In this document: one piece after another, positions 29,428 through 38,267 of the stretch
Position numbering within the stretch: position 1 is the stretch's first letter
Layout: each line of letters begins with the position of its first letter
Source: Vibrio tubiashii
GTDB lineage: Bacteria > Pseudomonadota > Gammaproteobacteria > Enterobacterales > Vibrionaceae
Assembly: GCF_028551255.1 (NCBI RefSeq)
Contig: NZ_CP117029.1
Location: 744,001 to 808,000, forward strand
Length of the DNA stretch: 64,000 nt
Direction of reading: 5' to 3'
Notes under the pieces: model-generated
What the model was told of the DNA's origin: nothing
What the model saw: the letters and a program-made list of their open reading frames with translations, nothing else
Database searches by the model: none
Position numbers and translations under genes: made by a program

Positions 29428-30405
29428 ATGGAATCTCACCAAGGCAAATGCAGCTATCAAAATCCTGATGGCTGGTGCTGCGATCAACCGTGTGGGGAGT
29501 CAGGCTTGTGTTACTGGCATGACCCAAAAGTCGATAAAAGCAAAGATGATATAAAAGACCAGGTTGAAGAATGGGCCGCAGCAGGTAAACCTTTAGACGG
29601 ATTTCAGTTGGCAAAAACAAACCTCGAAGACATAGATTTAGTAAACCGAGGCTGTAAAGAAGGTTATCTATGTCGAGATGTTGATTTTTATCGAGCAAAC
29701 TTAACCGATGCTCACTTTTTTGGCTTAGATTTACGTGGCTCATCTTTGATGAAAGCTAAGCTTATTGGCGCGAATTTACATTGTGCCAAGTTAGACAATT
29801 GCAACTTACTTGGGGCAGAGCTCTCTCGGGCCAAGTTAGAAAATATCGAATGGGGTGGCTGTTTAAAGCAAGAACTTGAAGCGAAGAAAGCGTTAAGACA
29901 GAGGGAGCGCAAGAAATCGGTTATGCTGTGTCAGGAAGCGGAAGAAGTGTGTCGTAACATTCGTAAGCAGTGTGAGAAGCAAGGGCTATTTGAAATGGCG
30001 GGGGACTTCTTTAAGCGTGAAATGCGTTTCAGGCGCTACCAAATGCCTTTGTTAAGCGTAAAAAGGATGATCTCTAAATTAGTCGATATCTTTTGTGGTT
30101 ATGGCGAAGATCCCGTACGAGTAGTAGGCTTCTCTATCTTCTTGATACTGGTCTGTGCGCTAGCTTACTTCTTTTTAGACACCACAGGTGCACATCCTAT
30201 TTATGAAGGAGTCACGGGGTGGAAGTTTTACGCTTTAGAGTTTTTCAATTCGCTCTATTTCAGCGTCGTGACTTTTACCACTTTGGGTTATGGAGATATA
30301 TCGCCCGTCGGGGTCGCGAGATTTATCGCTGCCTGCGAAGCTTTCTTAGGCAGCTTTACCATGGCGCTGTTTGTGGTGGTGTTTGTTAAGAAGATGACTC
30401 GCTAA
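29428..30405 (+). CDS. Pentapeptide-repeat two-helix potassium channel
   Basis: 325-residue predicted K+ channel. Order: Cys/His-rich N terminus (CSYQNPDGWCCDQPCG, CYWH) resembling a small zinc-binding finger; a pentapeptide-repeat stretch (about 75-145; ANLTDAHFFGLDLRG, AKLIGANLHCAKLDN); a basic helical region; TM1 (about 230-252); pore loop with the selectivity filter TTLGYGD; TM2 to the C terminus. There is no RCK or cyclic-nucleotide domain. ATG at 29428 is chosen because AGGGG precedes it; an ATG at 29410 would add six residues. Monocistronic. Confidence 0.82.
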   Translation: MESHQGKCSYQNPDGWCCDQPCGESGLCYWHDPKVDKSKDDIKDQVEEWAAAGKPLDGFQLAKTNLEDIDLVNRGCKEGYLCRDVDFYRANLTDAHFFGLDLRGSSLMKAKLIGANLHCAKLDNCNLLGAELSRAKLENIEWGGCLKQELEAKKALRQRERKKSVMLCQEAEEVCRNIRKQCEKQGLFEMAGDFFKREMRFRRYQMPLLSVKRMISKLVDIFCGYGEDPVRVVGFSIFLILVCALAYFFLDTTGAHPIYEGVTGWKFYALEFFNSLYFSVVTFTTLGYGDISPVGVARFIAACEAFLGSFTMALFVVVFVKKMTR

Positions 30406-30410
30406 ATTAG

Positions 30411-30950
30411 CTAATCTGCTTTGTAGTCACTATCTAGCCAGTCTGAGAGGATTATTTGGTCGTCTTTGTACTGGTTAGAAAAGTGCTCAACCAGAGCAGC
30501 AAGGTGCTCGCCCGTGTCGCACATGGTGTCGGCAACTAAATCTTCAGAGACGGTAATCGCGCCGCCTTGAGGGGTAGCATTTGTGGCTATCTGCACAGGG
30601 ACAATGAACTTCGACTTACTTTCAAGATGGCACTCTTTCAGTCGCCTAGCTTGCTGGTGGATATTGGCTTTTGACTCTTCAGTATAGCCTTGGTGAACAA
30701 GGTCAATGGTGACTGGGAACACCAAACCGCGATAAAGAATAACAACCTCTATACCCAAATTAGAATCTGCTTGCGACAAACCCAAAACAATATCGCCCGC
30801 CAAATGTGGCAGTAGATTGAATTGCTGTTTAAGTAGGTCAATTTTTGTCTGCCAGTCTGAAGTCGAGTGTGAAAGTTGCGCGCAGATGTCTGAGTTTTCA
30901 GATTGGACAAAATCGAGAATGGAAGCGGTATATTGGGCGTGTAAAGTCAT
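30411..30950 (-). CDS. Conserved-looking hypothetical protein
   Basis: Not recognised. 179 residues, acidic, soluble, no signal peptide. A central beta-rich part (LGIEVVILYRGLVFPVTIDLV) resembles a small alpha/beta domain, flanked by helices, with a C-terminal acidic tail (LSDWLDSDYKAD). Its end is 5 bp from the stop of the potassium channel gene, with which it converges without a terminator between. Composition matches the neighbouring genes. Confidence 0.65.
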   Translation of the reverse strand: MTLHAQYTASILDFVQSENSDICAQLSHSTSDWQTKIDLLKQQFNLLPHLAGDIVLGLSQADSNLGIEVVILYRGLVFPVTIDLVHQGYTEESKANIHQQARRLKECHLESKSKFIVPVQIATNATPQGGAITVSEDLVADTMCDTGEHLAALVEHFSNQYKDDQIILSDWLDSDYKAD

Positions 30951-31045
30951 CTGGGTTTATTGGAAAATAAGCGAAAAGCAGAGGCTAACTAAGATAGGAG
31001 AGCGAAGCTAGTGAGTTAGCTGAATTGTTTGAACTTAGTGTCGCG

Positions 31046-31079
31046 GAAAACAAAAAGGGTTACCCGAGGGTAACCCTTT
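31046..31079 (-). terminator. Intrinsic terminator of the DUF3581 gene
   Basis: On the minus strand a 12-bp stem AAAGGGTTACCC / GGGTAACCCTTT is followed by TTGTTTTCC. It lies 20-50 bp beyond the stop of the DUF3581-type gene. Confidence 0.85.
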
Positions 31080-31098
31080 ATGCAGAAATTTTTGCTGA

Positions 31099-31836
31099 TT
31101 AAGCAGCGTTTGCAAACTCGGCTAAGAAGCACTCTTTGCGCGCGTTAAAACGCTCGACAAGATCGTCAACCGCATCTTGGTCATAAGGTTTCAAGCCGCT
31201 TGCCACCATGCGCTTAATGCCTTTGCCAACCACTTCGCCATCTTCTTTAAAGCTGAAGTTTAGTGTGACAACACCACGCTTGCCTTCTACGTCAAAGGTC
31301 GCGCCCGCAAACTCAACTTCAGGGTGAGTCAGATCAAGACGATCAAACTCCACTTCCATGCTTTCGTAAATCACGAGTGGACGTTGGCAGTTAATCATCA
31401 TTTGCGCTTCTTCCATGAGCGGCACCATGATGTGAGGGAAGTTCATGCCAGAGAACTGAACATAGCTAGTAACAACATGTTCGATAAATGCAGCATCACG
31501 GCTAACTTCACCTTCGCGCGACATGTGTAGGTATTCTTTCGCGTTCTCATCGACCAACGCGCTTTCTTTCTCACACTTGTTCTCAATTGATAGCGAAATT
31601 CCATCGTTAACCATGCCAGAGAAGTCAAAGCGCATTTTTTGGCTAATGCCTTCTTTGCTTAGCAATACCGCAAATAGAAGATCGCCAGGTACGCAAAAGC
31701 GTTTGTTGTCTTCATCATGGATAGGGTTAAAGTCACCCGCGACCTTCTTAGCAAAGTGGCTTGCTTGTTGGCGAGTGAACTGGAACTGATTGTTATCTTG
31801 TGAAAAATACGGTGTCAGAAACATACTTTTATTCAT
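31099..31836 (-). CDS. DUF3581-type protein
   Basis: 245-residue soluble protein that I associate with DUF3581, a family conserved in vibrios and relatives and of unknown function. The segment QQASHFAKKVAGDFNPIHDED resembles the hot-dog-fold (MaoC-like) dehydratase signature with its Asp/His pair, so an acyl-thioester ligand is conceivable. ATG at 31836 is chosen (MNKSMFLTPYF); ATG at 31824 is an alternative, and the frame extends open to 31971 without conservation. Single gene with its own terminator. Confidence 0.78.
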   Translation of the reverse strand: MNKSMFLTPYFSQDNNQFQFTRQQASHFAKKVAGDFNPIHDEDNKRFCVPGDLLFAVLLSKEGISQKMRFDFSGMVNDGISLSIENKCEKESALVDENAKEYLHMSREGEVSRDAAFIEHVVTSYVQFSGMNFPHIMVPLMEEAQMMINCQRPLVIYESMEVEFDRLDLTHPEVEFAGATFDVEGKRGVVTLNFSFKEDGEVVGKGIKRMVASGLKPYDQDAVDDLVERFNARKECFLAEFANAA

Positions 31837-32056
31837 GTGGCTATAACTGCCGCGCAGTATACATGAAGCTATGCAATTAAATGGTCTATCCAGATGATAT
31901 TGACCAAAGCTTAACCTTTGCAGTGAAAGTGACTTTGAAAATAATGCGCCTCTGAATGTGAATGAATCCACATATTTGCGTAATTAATAAACAAGTTAGT
32001 GATGATTGCTGATATGACAATACACATAATTCACGTTACTCACGCAAGGAAGGCAC

Positions 32057-33325
32057 ATGAAAGACGAAACGCTCTCAATCCACTTTGGTTACGAAACGGA
32101 CCCAACAACAAAATCTGTTGCTACACCCATCTATCAAACAGTCGCTTATGAGTTTGATAATGCTCAGCATGGCGCCGACCTGTTTAACCTAGAAGTTCCG
32201 GGCAATATTTATACGCGCATCATGAATCCAACCAATGATGTATTGGAAAAACGCATGGCAGCTTTAGAAGGCGGGATTGCTGGTCTTGTTGTGAGTGCGG
32301 GTAGCGCGGCAATCAACTACGCAATCCTGACTTTGGCTCAAGCAGGTGACAATATTGTTTCGACACCTCAGCTTTACGGTGGCACTTATACGCTGTTTGC
32401 GCACATGCTGCCAAGTCAGGGCATCAATGTTAAATTTGCCAAAGATGATAAGCCTGAGAGCCTTGCCGAGCTGATAGATGAGAACACCAAGGCCGTGTAT
32501 TGTGAAAGTATCGGTAACCCAGCCGGTAACATCATTGACTTAGAGCGAGTAGCAGAGCTTGCTCATGCTCAGGGTGTACCAGTCATTGTCGATAACACCG
32601 TTGCAACACCAGCGCTTTGTAAGCCAATCGAGTTTGGTGCTGATATTATCGTACACTCACTGACTAAGTATGTCGGCGGTCATGGTACGACACTCGGTGG
32701 AGTCATTATCGACTCCGGTAAATTCCCATGGGCCCAGCACAAAGATCGCTTCCCTGTATTTAATCAGCCAGAGCCTTCATATCATGGTGTTGTTTACACC
32801 GAAGCCTTTGGCGAAGCGGCCTTTATTGGTCGTGCGCGTACCGTACCATTGCGTAATACAGGGGCGGCTTTGTCACCGATGAATGCCTTTATGCTAATGC
32901 AAGGGCTAGAAACATTATCTTTGCGCATGGAGCGCCACACTGAGAACGCGAAGAAAGTAGCCGAGTACTTACAACAGCACGAGAAAGTGAGCTGGGTGAG
33001 CTACGCAGGTCTGCCAAGTTCAGAGTTTTTCCCACTTGCAGAAAAATACATGAAAGGTAAACCTTCAGCGATTTTATCTTTTGGTCTAAAAGATGGTTAC
33101 GATGCCGGTGTGCGTTTCTATGATGCACTGCAGATCTTTAAGCGTTTGGTCAACATAGGTGATGCTAAGTCGCTCGCTTGCCACCCTGCCTCAACCACGC
33201 ACCGTCAGTTAAGTGAAGCCGAGCAGAAACAAGCTGGCGTCTCACCAGAGATGATCCGCCTATCTGTAGGTATTGAGCATATCGACGATATTCTTGCTGA
33301 TTTGGAGCAGGCGCTAAATGCATAG
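32057..33325 (+). CDS. metY: O-acetylhomoserine sulfhydrylase (PLP-dependent)
   Basis: Cys/Met-metabolism PLP enzyme that condenses O-acetylhomoserine with sulfide (or methanethiol) to give homocysteine (or methionine). 422 residues; PLP lysine K204 in HSLTKYVGGHG, YTRIMNPTNDVLEKRMAALEGG substrate loop (in part) and the C-terminal HPASTTHRQL. The length near 420 and the long GKFPWAQHKDRFP insertion separate it from the shorter MetB/MetC type. AGGAAGG lies upstream of the ATG. Monocistronic; its end faces a palindromic element and an 8-bp tandem array. Confidence 0.88.
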   Translation: MKDETLSIHFGYETDPTTKSVATPIYQTVAYEFDNAQHGADLFNLEVPGNIYTRIMNPTNDVLEKRMAALEGGIAGLVVSAGSAAINYAILTLAQAGDNIVSTPQLYGGTYTLFAHMLPSQGINVKFAKDDKPESLAELIDENTKAVYCESIGNPAGNIIDLERVAELAHAQGVPVIVDNTVATPALCKPIEFGADIIVHSLTKYVGGHGTTLGGVIIDSGKFPWAQHKDRFPVFNQPEPSYHGVVYTEAFGEAAFIGRARTVPLRNTGAALSPMNAFMLMQGLETLSLRMERHTENAKKVAEYLQQHEKVSWVSYAGLPSSEFFPLAEKYMKGKPSAILSFGLKDGYDAGVRFYDALQIFKRLVNIGDAKSLACHPASTTHRQLSEAEQKQAGVSPEMIRLSVGIEHIDDILADLEQALNA

Positions 33326-33334
33326 AGGCGGGAA

Positions 33335-33405
33335 CGGACTGCGTCCTATGGATCGCTTCGCTCCTGGAAAACTAGAGCGGGCTTAGCCTTGCTAGAAAAC
33401 TAAAG
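33335..33405. repeat. Palindrome-rich interspersed repeat, copy 1
   Basis: CGGACTGCGTCCTATGGAT (from 33335) followed by CGCTTCGCTCCTGG is a series of short hairpins. The same backbone, CGGGCTTCGCCCTATGGAC, recurs at 63057, suggesting a dispersed intergenic repeat family. Confidence 0.6.
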
Positions 33406-33432
33406 TTGGCTTCACAACCACTGTGGAGCAAC

Positions 33433-33488
33433 TTTAGTTATCCAGTTATCCAGTTATCCAGTTATCCAGTTATCCAGTTATCCAGTTA
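33433..33488. repeat. Tandem array of an 8-bp unit (TCCAGTTA)
   Basis: Six perfect copies of TCCAGTTA (33441-33488) preceded by one degenerate copy (33433-33440). The array runs into the 3' end of the CorC/HlyC-like gene and supplies its stop codon (33478-33480) and last codons. Confidence 0.97.
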
Positions 33489-34755
33489 TCCGAACCACCC
33501 TAACCTGCAATATCCGGTTGTTTTGTACCTTCAAAACCTCAAACTGCCATTCTTGATACTCAATCACTTCGCCTACTTCAGGGACTCGGCCGATTAGCCA
33601 GGTTAGAAAACCATTCAGGGTTTGGAATCCTTCGCTCTCTTCCCCTTCGAATGTGCTGATGTCTAAACGTCGTTTTAGCTCATTAAGAGGGATCAGTGCA
33701 TCCATCCACCAGCTACCATCTTGATGTTGCCTTGCCCATGTGTGTTGGGGCGCTAAGCCGAGTTCTCCTGCTACTGACTCAAGAATGTCGTAGTGGGTGA
33801 CTATTCCTTGAATGTCTCCATATTCATCGACGATAAACGCCATCTCACAGTTGTTTTGTTGCATTTGATTGAGCAAAGGCAAGCCTTTCATTGATTCGGG
33901 GAAGTATCGCGGCTTTCTTACTAAGCGAGCAATCTTTTCAATCGAAAGCGACTCATATTGGTCGAGCAGAACCTTAGAGGAGATCGTCCCGATAATATTG
34001 TCTAAGCCACCATGACAAACAGGCCAAACTGAGTGCTGAGTCTGACGAATCTGCTTCAAACAAGACTCTATGGGCTGCTCAATATCGAGATAATCCATAT
34101 CGCAACGCGGCGTCATCAAAGAGGTCACTAATCGGTCATTCAAATGCAGAATATTACGGATCATCTCTTGTTCTTGCGGTTCAATTGCACCGGACTCGGA
34201 GCCTTCATTGACCACAGCAAAAATATCTTCTTCGGTGATTTGGTCATTATCGCCGCCGTTTTGACGAAATAGCTTGAGTAACGCATCGGTAGAGGAACTC
34301 AGCAGAACCACAAAAGGGGTGGTAATAATGGCTAGCCAATGGATCGGGTAGGCGACAATAACCGCAATCTTCTCTGCATTTCGCTGAGCAAAACGTTTTG
34401 GCACCAACTCACCAACCACAATCGCAAAGTAAGTGATTAATACAACGACACTGGCGGTTGCGACGATAGAAGCCAATTCAGCATCAAGCCCTTGCTGGGT
34501 AAGCCACACCGAAAAAGGTGCAGAAAGGGTCGCTTCACCAAAAATACCACTCAAAATACCAATAGCCGTGATACCAATTTGAATGGTTGATAAAAAGCGG
34601 GTTGGGTTGTTCTTTAGCTCAAGAGCGAGCTGTGCGGAAGGTTGAGTCTGAGCTAGGCCTTTTAAACGACTCGATTTAGCGGCAACAAGCGCCAGTTCTG
34701 ACATGGCAAACAAGCCATTAAGGGTGATAAGCCCCACCAGTATGAATATGTCCAT
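33478..34755 (-). CDS. CNNM/CorC-HlyC family membrane protein
   Basis: 425-residue inner-membrane protein of the YtfL/HlyC type. Order: DUF21/CNNM transmembrane domain (about 1-190; TLNGLFAMSELALVAAKSSRL at the start), a CBS pair (about 205-325; SLMTPRCDMDYLD, VTHYDILESVAG) and a C-terminal CorC_HlyC domain (about 335-420). The family is linked to Mg2+/Co2+ or polyamine homeostasis; the name hemolysin is historical. The final codons and the stop come from an 8-bp tandem array. Monocistronic. Confidence 0.88.
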   Translation of the reverse strand: MDIFILVGLITLNGLFAMSELALVAAKSSRLKGLAQTQPSAQLALELKNNPTRFLSTIQIGITAIGILSGIFGEATLSAPFSVWLTQQGLDAELASIVATASVVVLITYFAIVVGELVPKRFAQRNAEKIAVIVAYPIHWLAIITTPFVVLLSSSTDALLKLFRQNGGDNDQITEEDIFAVVNEGSESGAIEPQEQEMIRNILHLNDRLVTSLMTPRCDMDYLDIEQPIESCLKQIRQTQHSVWPVCHGGLDNIIGTISSKVLLDQYESLSIEKIARLVRKPRYFPESMKGLPLLNQMQQNNCEMAFIVDEYGDIQGIVTHYDILESVAGELGLAPQHTWARQHQDGSWWMDALIPLNELKRRLDISTFEGEESEGFQTLNGFLTWLIGRVPEVGEVIEYQEWQFEVLKVQNNRILQVRVVRITG

Positions 34756-34877
34756 TGAAAGTTCCAGTGATAAACACCTGCTCAGAATAGCGCCACTAGA
34801 GAGTAAAAGATATCGACATGTCAGCGAATAGTTTTTGTGGATTCGATTAAAAAGAGTAATGCCTAAACGAGACTCTT

Positions 34878-35771
34878 TTATCCCAGGCTTCGCTGCTGTT
34901 CAAAATGATTCACAAGGAAATCTATCAGGGCTCTTACAGGATGAGATAAGTGTTTGCGAGAAGGGTAGAGCAGATACATTTGCAGTGTATTTAGTTGCCA
35001 GTCTGGCAGTATCCATTCCAGCTCGCCAGTGGCTATTTTTCTATCGGCTAGGTAGGTTGGCTGCATGGATATTCCTAACCCAGAGAGTGAGCCATGGAGT
35101 AACACGGTAGCTTCATTAGCAGTGATATCACAATTCACCTCGACCTGATGTTTCTGCTCACCTTTCGTCAATTGCCAGATATGGCGACCAAAGTTTTTGT
35201 AGCCGAGGCAAGCATGCTGTTCTAAATCTGATGGGTGGGTAATTGCGGCTCGCGCATCTAAGTACGCTTTAGATGCCACTAGCTTAGAGTGACAAACTGC
35301 AAACGGGCGTCCTATTAAGGCAGGATTTGGATCATTAGTGGTGCGAATAGCCAGGTCGATTCTTTCGCTGACCATATCTACGGCTCTGTCTTGAGCATCA
35401 ATATCGAGCCTTATTCCCGGATATTGTTGGCGAAAAACCGTCAAAGCAGGCATCAGTTCTGAAAATCCAAACGACATGCTGACTGACACGCGCACAAAGC
35501 CTTGTATCGCCTGGGTAGGCATTAGGCTTTCTTCAATTTGCTGCGCTTGTTCAACCCAGCGCTGTAAGTCTGGCAGCATTTGTTCCCCAGTATTGGTCAG
35601 GGAGACTTTGCGGGTGGTACGTTGCAAGAGCCGTGCACCGAGCCAGTTTTCTACCGCTTCAACATGGCGAGTAACCATAGGGCGAGAAATATCTAAACGG
35701 TCGGCAGTGGCGGTAAAGCTCTCTGTTTGGGCTACATCCAGTAGCACTTTTGCTGCGGTTAACTTATCCAT
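34878..35771 (-). CDS. LysR family transcriptional regulator (CrgA-like)
   Basis: 297 residues: winged HTH (about 4-62, SFTATADRLDISRPMVTRHVEAVE) and a substrate-binding domain of the CrgA/AaeR type (MSFGFSELMPALTVFRQQYPG split by family motifs; GLGISMQPTYL). It is divergent to a secreted MBL-fold protein gene 110 bp away, which is its likely target (inference). A run of purines before the ATG serves as ribosome site. Confidence 0.85.
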   Translation of the reverse strand: MDKLTAAKVLLDVAQTESFTATADRLDISRPMVTRHVEAVENWLGARLLQRTTRKVSLTNTGEQMLPDLQRWVEQAQQIEESLMPTQAIQGFVRVSVSMSFGFSELMPALTVFRQQYPGIRLDIDAQDRAVDMVSERIDLAIRTTNDPNPALIGRPFAVCHSKLVASKAYLDARAAITHPSDLEQHACLGYKNFGRHIWQLTKGEQKHQVEVNCDITANEATVLLHGSLSGLGISMQPTYLADRKIATGELEWILPDWQLNTLQMYLLYPSRKHLSHPVRALIDFLVNHFEQQRSLG

Positions 35772-35880
35772 TGATATGATCGTTCTACGAAATAATGATG
35801 AAAAGAATAGGCTCTATTTAGAAATAAAACCAGAGGCTAACATGCTTAGCAACAAAACAAGCAATCCATTAGGAGACAGC

Positions 35881-36741
35881 ATGAAAGCCTTAACAACACT
35901 CGCTTTACTACTTACCACTTCTTCAGCTGCGATGGCGGCAACCGATTTGAACTTTGAGGTTTACAACGCCGATGAGCACAGCTTCAACGTCACTTCGACA
36001 CTGGTTGTTGGAGAAACAGAATCGTTACTTATTGATACTGGCTTCACCCGCGCGGACGCACTCCGTATTGCAGCTAAAGTATTGGATGCAGGTAAGCCAC
36101 TAAAAACCATCTTCATCAGTCAGGCCGATCCAGATTATTACTTTGGCGCCTCTGAACTGCTCACCATCTTCCCTGATGCGCATGTAGTCACCACGGCCGC
36201 GGTAAGGGAGGCGATTGCGAAAAAACTTGAGAAAAAAGTCAGCTTCTGGGGGCCGAAAATGGGCTTAAATGCGCCTAAAGATCCCGTTCTTCCAGAGGTG
36301 GTGAAAGGTAACGAGTTAACGATTGATGGTGAAAAGATCGAAATACGTGGTACAGAGGGAGTGCTAGCGCATCGACCATATTTGTGGGTGCCAAGTGAAA
36401 AAGCCGTCTTGGGTAACGTTGGCATTGTTCAAGGTATGCATGTGTGGATGGCCGATACTCAAACCGACCGAGAAGTTAAAACATGGTTGGCGCAGTTGGA
36501 AGAGATGCAGGCACTAACCCCAGAATTTGTTGTGCCTGGACATATGCAAAAATCGGGTCGATTAGATGCCAGCACCATTGCTTATACTCATACATGGATA
36601 GAGCGTTTTGTTGAAGCGAAAAAACAGAGTAAAAACAGTGCTCAACTGATCAAGATGATGACTAACCACTACCCAAAACTCGGTTCAGATTTTAGTCTAG
36701 AACTTGGTGCTCAGGTCCACATGAAAGAGGCGAGCTGGTAA
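35881..36741 (+). CDS. Secreted MBL-fold protein with degenerate metal site
   Basis: 286 residues: signal peptide 1-20 (AMA-AT) and a metallo-beta-lactamase fold. The usual HxHxDH metal motif is replaced by QADPDY (Q81, D83, D85, Y86), and the second histidine motif, usually GHTPG, reads GTEGV; only the last ligand region VVPGH is kept. I relate it to the Vmh-like MBL family, where HGDPDY occurs, but here even that histidine is glutamine. A catalytic role is therefore doubtful. ATG at 35881 has AGGAGA upstream; the open frame extends far upstream antisense to the LysR gene and is not real there. Confidence 0.82.
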   Translation: MKALTTLALLLTTSSAAMAATDLNFEVYNADEHSFNVTSTLVVGETESLLIDTGFTRADALRIAAKVLDAGKPLKTIFISQADPDYYFGASELLTIFPDAHVVTTAAVREAIAKKLEKKVSFWGPKMGLNAPKDPVLPEVVKGNELTIDGEKIEIRGTEGVLAHRPYLWVPSEKAVLGNVGIVQGMHVWMADTQTDREVKTWLAQLEEMQALTPEFVVPGHMQKSGRLDASTIAYTHTWIERFVEAKKQSKNSAQLIKMMTNHYPKLGSDFSLELGAQVHMKEASW

Positions 36742-36781
36742 CAGCCGTTTAGCCGATATCAATGGCTATATAGCGAACAGC

Positions 36782-38131
36782 TCAACGCTGTTCGCTTTGG
36801 TTAGTCGAGTCGCTTCTCACTTCGAACCCAAGCGCTTTAAGTTCAGATGCAAACTGCGTTTGTGTGTCGGGTTCACCATGAATCAAGTGAATTTGCTTTG
36901 GTTTTTCAGCAATGCCCTGGATAAAGCGCAGCAGATCGTGTTTATCTGCATGGGCAGAGTAGCCTGACATGGTATGAATCTGCGCTTTGACTTCGACCTC
37001 TTCACCGTCAATTTCCACATCCATCGCGCCAGCTTGAATTTCCCGGCCCAAAGTCCCTTGCGCTTGATAACCTGCTAGAAGAACATCGGTTGTTTCCAAA
37101 GGCAGTAGCGCTTTCAGATAGTCCATGATACGACCACCTTGGCACATTCCAGAGGCAGCAACGACTATCGCAGGCTCTTGGGTTGATTGGAGACGATTAA
37201 CCAAGCGCTGATGAGTGCGATGATCTTCGACCGTAATACATTGCTCAAATGCGAGTGGGTGGCGATGCCTCTCTAGCCGCTGTTTCGCTTCCTTGCCCCA
37301 TAACTGTTTGAAATGGCGATAGGAACGAGTGACACGCTGGGCCATGGGAGAATCGAGAATGATAGAGATAGAAACATCAATTTGATGGTGGTGGATGAGC
37401 TGCTCAATATCGAACAACAATTCTTGAGTACGTCCAACACTAAACGCAGGAATCAAGATCGCTCCTCCATCTTCAAGAGAGCGATCTATGATGGCTTTTA
37501 ACCGTTCACCGCGTGTTGCAATGTCTTCATGCTGCTTGTCGCCATAGGTTGTTTCAATCAGTAGGTAATCAGCACGCTGTGGAGGTTTAGGATCAGGCAG
37601 GAGTGGGGTGTTACTTGGACCGAGATCGCCAGAAAAGACCACCACTTCTTGATTCGCCAAGCGCACTTCCACATAGGCGGAACCGAGTATATGCCCCGCA
37701 GGTTGAAAACGTATCGTCATCGAACCAAGGGAGTTAATCTCGTCTAGACAATGCCAACAATTGTAGTCCAATGGCTTAATTAGGCGACGTATCTTGTTTA
37801 ACACGCGCTCGGTTTGTTTGCGGTCTAAACCGAGTTGCAGCTTTAGGCTATCTTCGAGCATTAACGGGATCAGTTCGGCTGTTGCGGTAGTGCAGTAAAT
37901 AGGTTGGTTATAGCCAGTTGCGAGTAACCACGGCAGTCGACCTATGTGGTCAATATGGGCGTGGGTAATGACAATCGCGGTCAAGTGAGAGGTTTCAAAT
38001 TCAATATCCAATGGCCGAGCATCAGCGCCTTGAAACAGTCCGCAGTCGATAAGAATGGCTTGAGCCTCTGATCTTAGCTCATGGCAAGAGCCAGTAATCG
38101 TTTGTTTGCCGCCATGGTGAATGATCTTCAT
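36782..38131 (-). CDS. MBL-fold beta-CASP ribonuclease-like protein
   Basis: 449-residue member of the metallo-beta-lactamase / beta-CASP / Zn-RMBL group of RNA-processing nucleases (CPSF73-like, YsaA type). Metal motif H57-A-H59-I-D61-H62 (ITHAHIDHIG), AGHILGSAYVEVR, FSGDLG, ETTYGD, beta-CASP IPAFSVGRTQELL, ASGMCQGGRI, and the C-terminal SGYSAHADKHDL and HLIHGEP. All catalytic motifs are intact. ATG at 38131 has GAGGAT 7 bases upstream; the ATG at 38155 lacks one. Precise RNA targets are unknown. Confidence 0.88.
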   Translation of the reverse strand: MKIIHHGGKQTITGSCHELRSEAQAILIDCGLFQGADARPLDIEFETSHLTAIVITHAHIDHIGRLPWLLATGYNQPIYCTTATAELIPLMLEDSLKLQLGLDRKQTERVLNKIRRLIKPLDYNCWHCLDEINSLGSMTIRFQPAGHILGSAYVEVRLANQEVVVFSGDLGPSNTPLLPDPKPPQRADYLLIETTYGDKQHEDIATRGERLKAIIDRSLEDGGAILIPAFSVGRTQELLFDIEQLIHHHQIDVSISIILDSPMAQRVTRSYRHFKQLWGKEAKQRLERHRHPLAFEQCITVEDHRTHQRLVNRLQSTQEPAIVVAASGMCQGGRIMDYLKALLPLETTDVLLAGYQAQGTLGREIQAGAMDVEIDGEEVEVKAQIHTMSGYSAHADKHDLLRFIQGIAEKPKQIHLIHGEPDTQTQFASELKALGFEVRSDSTNQSEQR

Positions 38132-38267
38132 GTTAAATCCTCGCAACCGTTTCAAGCTGACTGTGCCGACAAAGCTATTTTATGACAACTAGCCCAGCCA
38201 AATTTGCGAGGATTGAACACTTTTGGCAGTAAGTTATAGAGTACTCAGTGGTTTATCTGCGACTGAG

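Noticed and set aside
33478..34755. Hemolysin
   Set aside because: The family name is historical; the domains are CNNM, CBS and CorC, pointing to ion homeostasis.
35476..35880. Upstream extension of the MBL-fold gene
   Set aside because: It is antisense to the LysR gene and would hide the signal peptide; the ATG at 35881 has a strong ribosome site.
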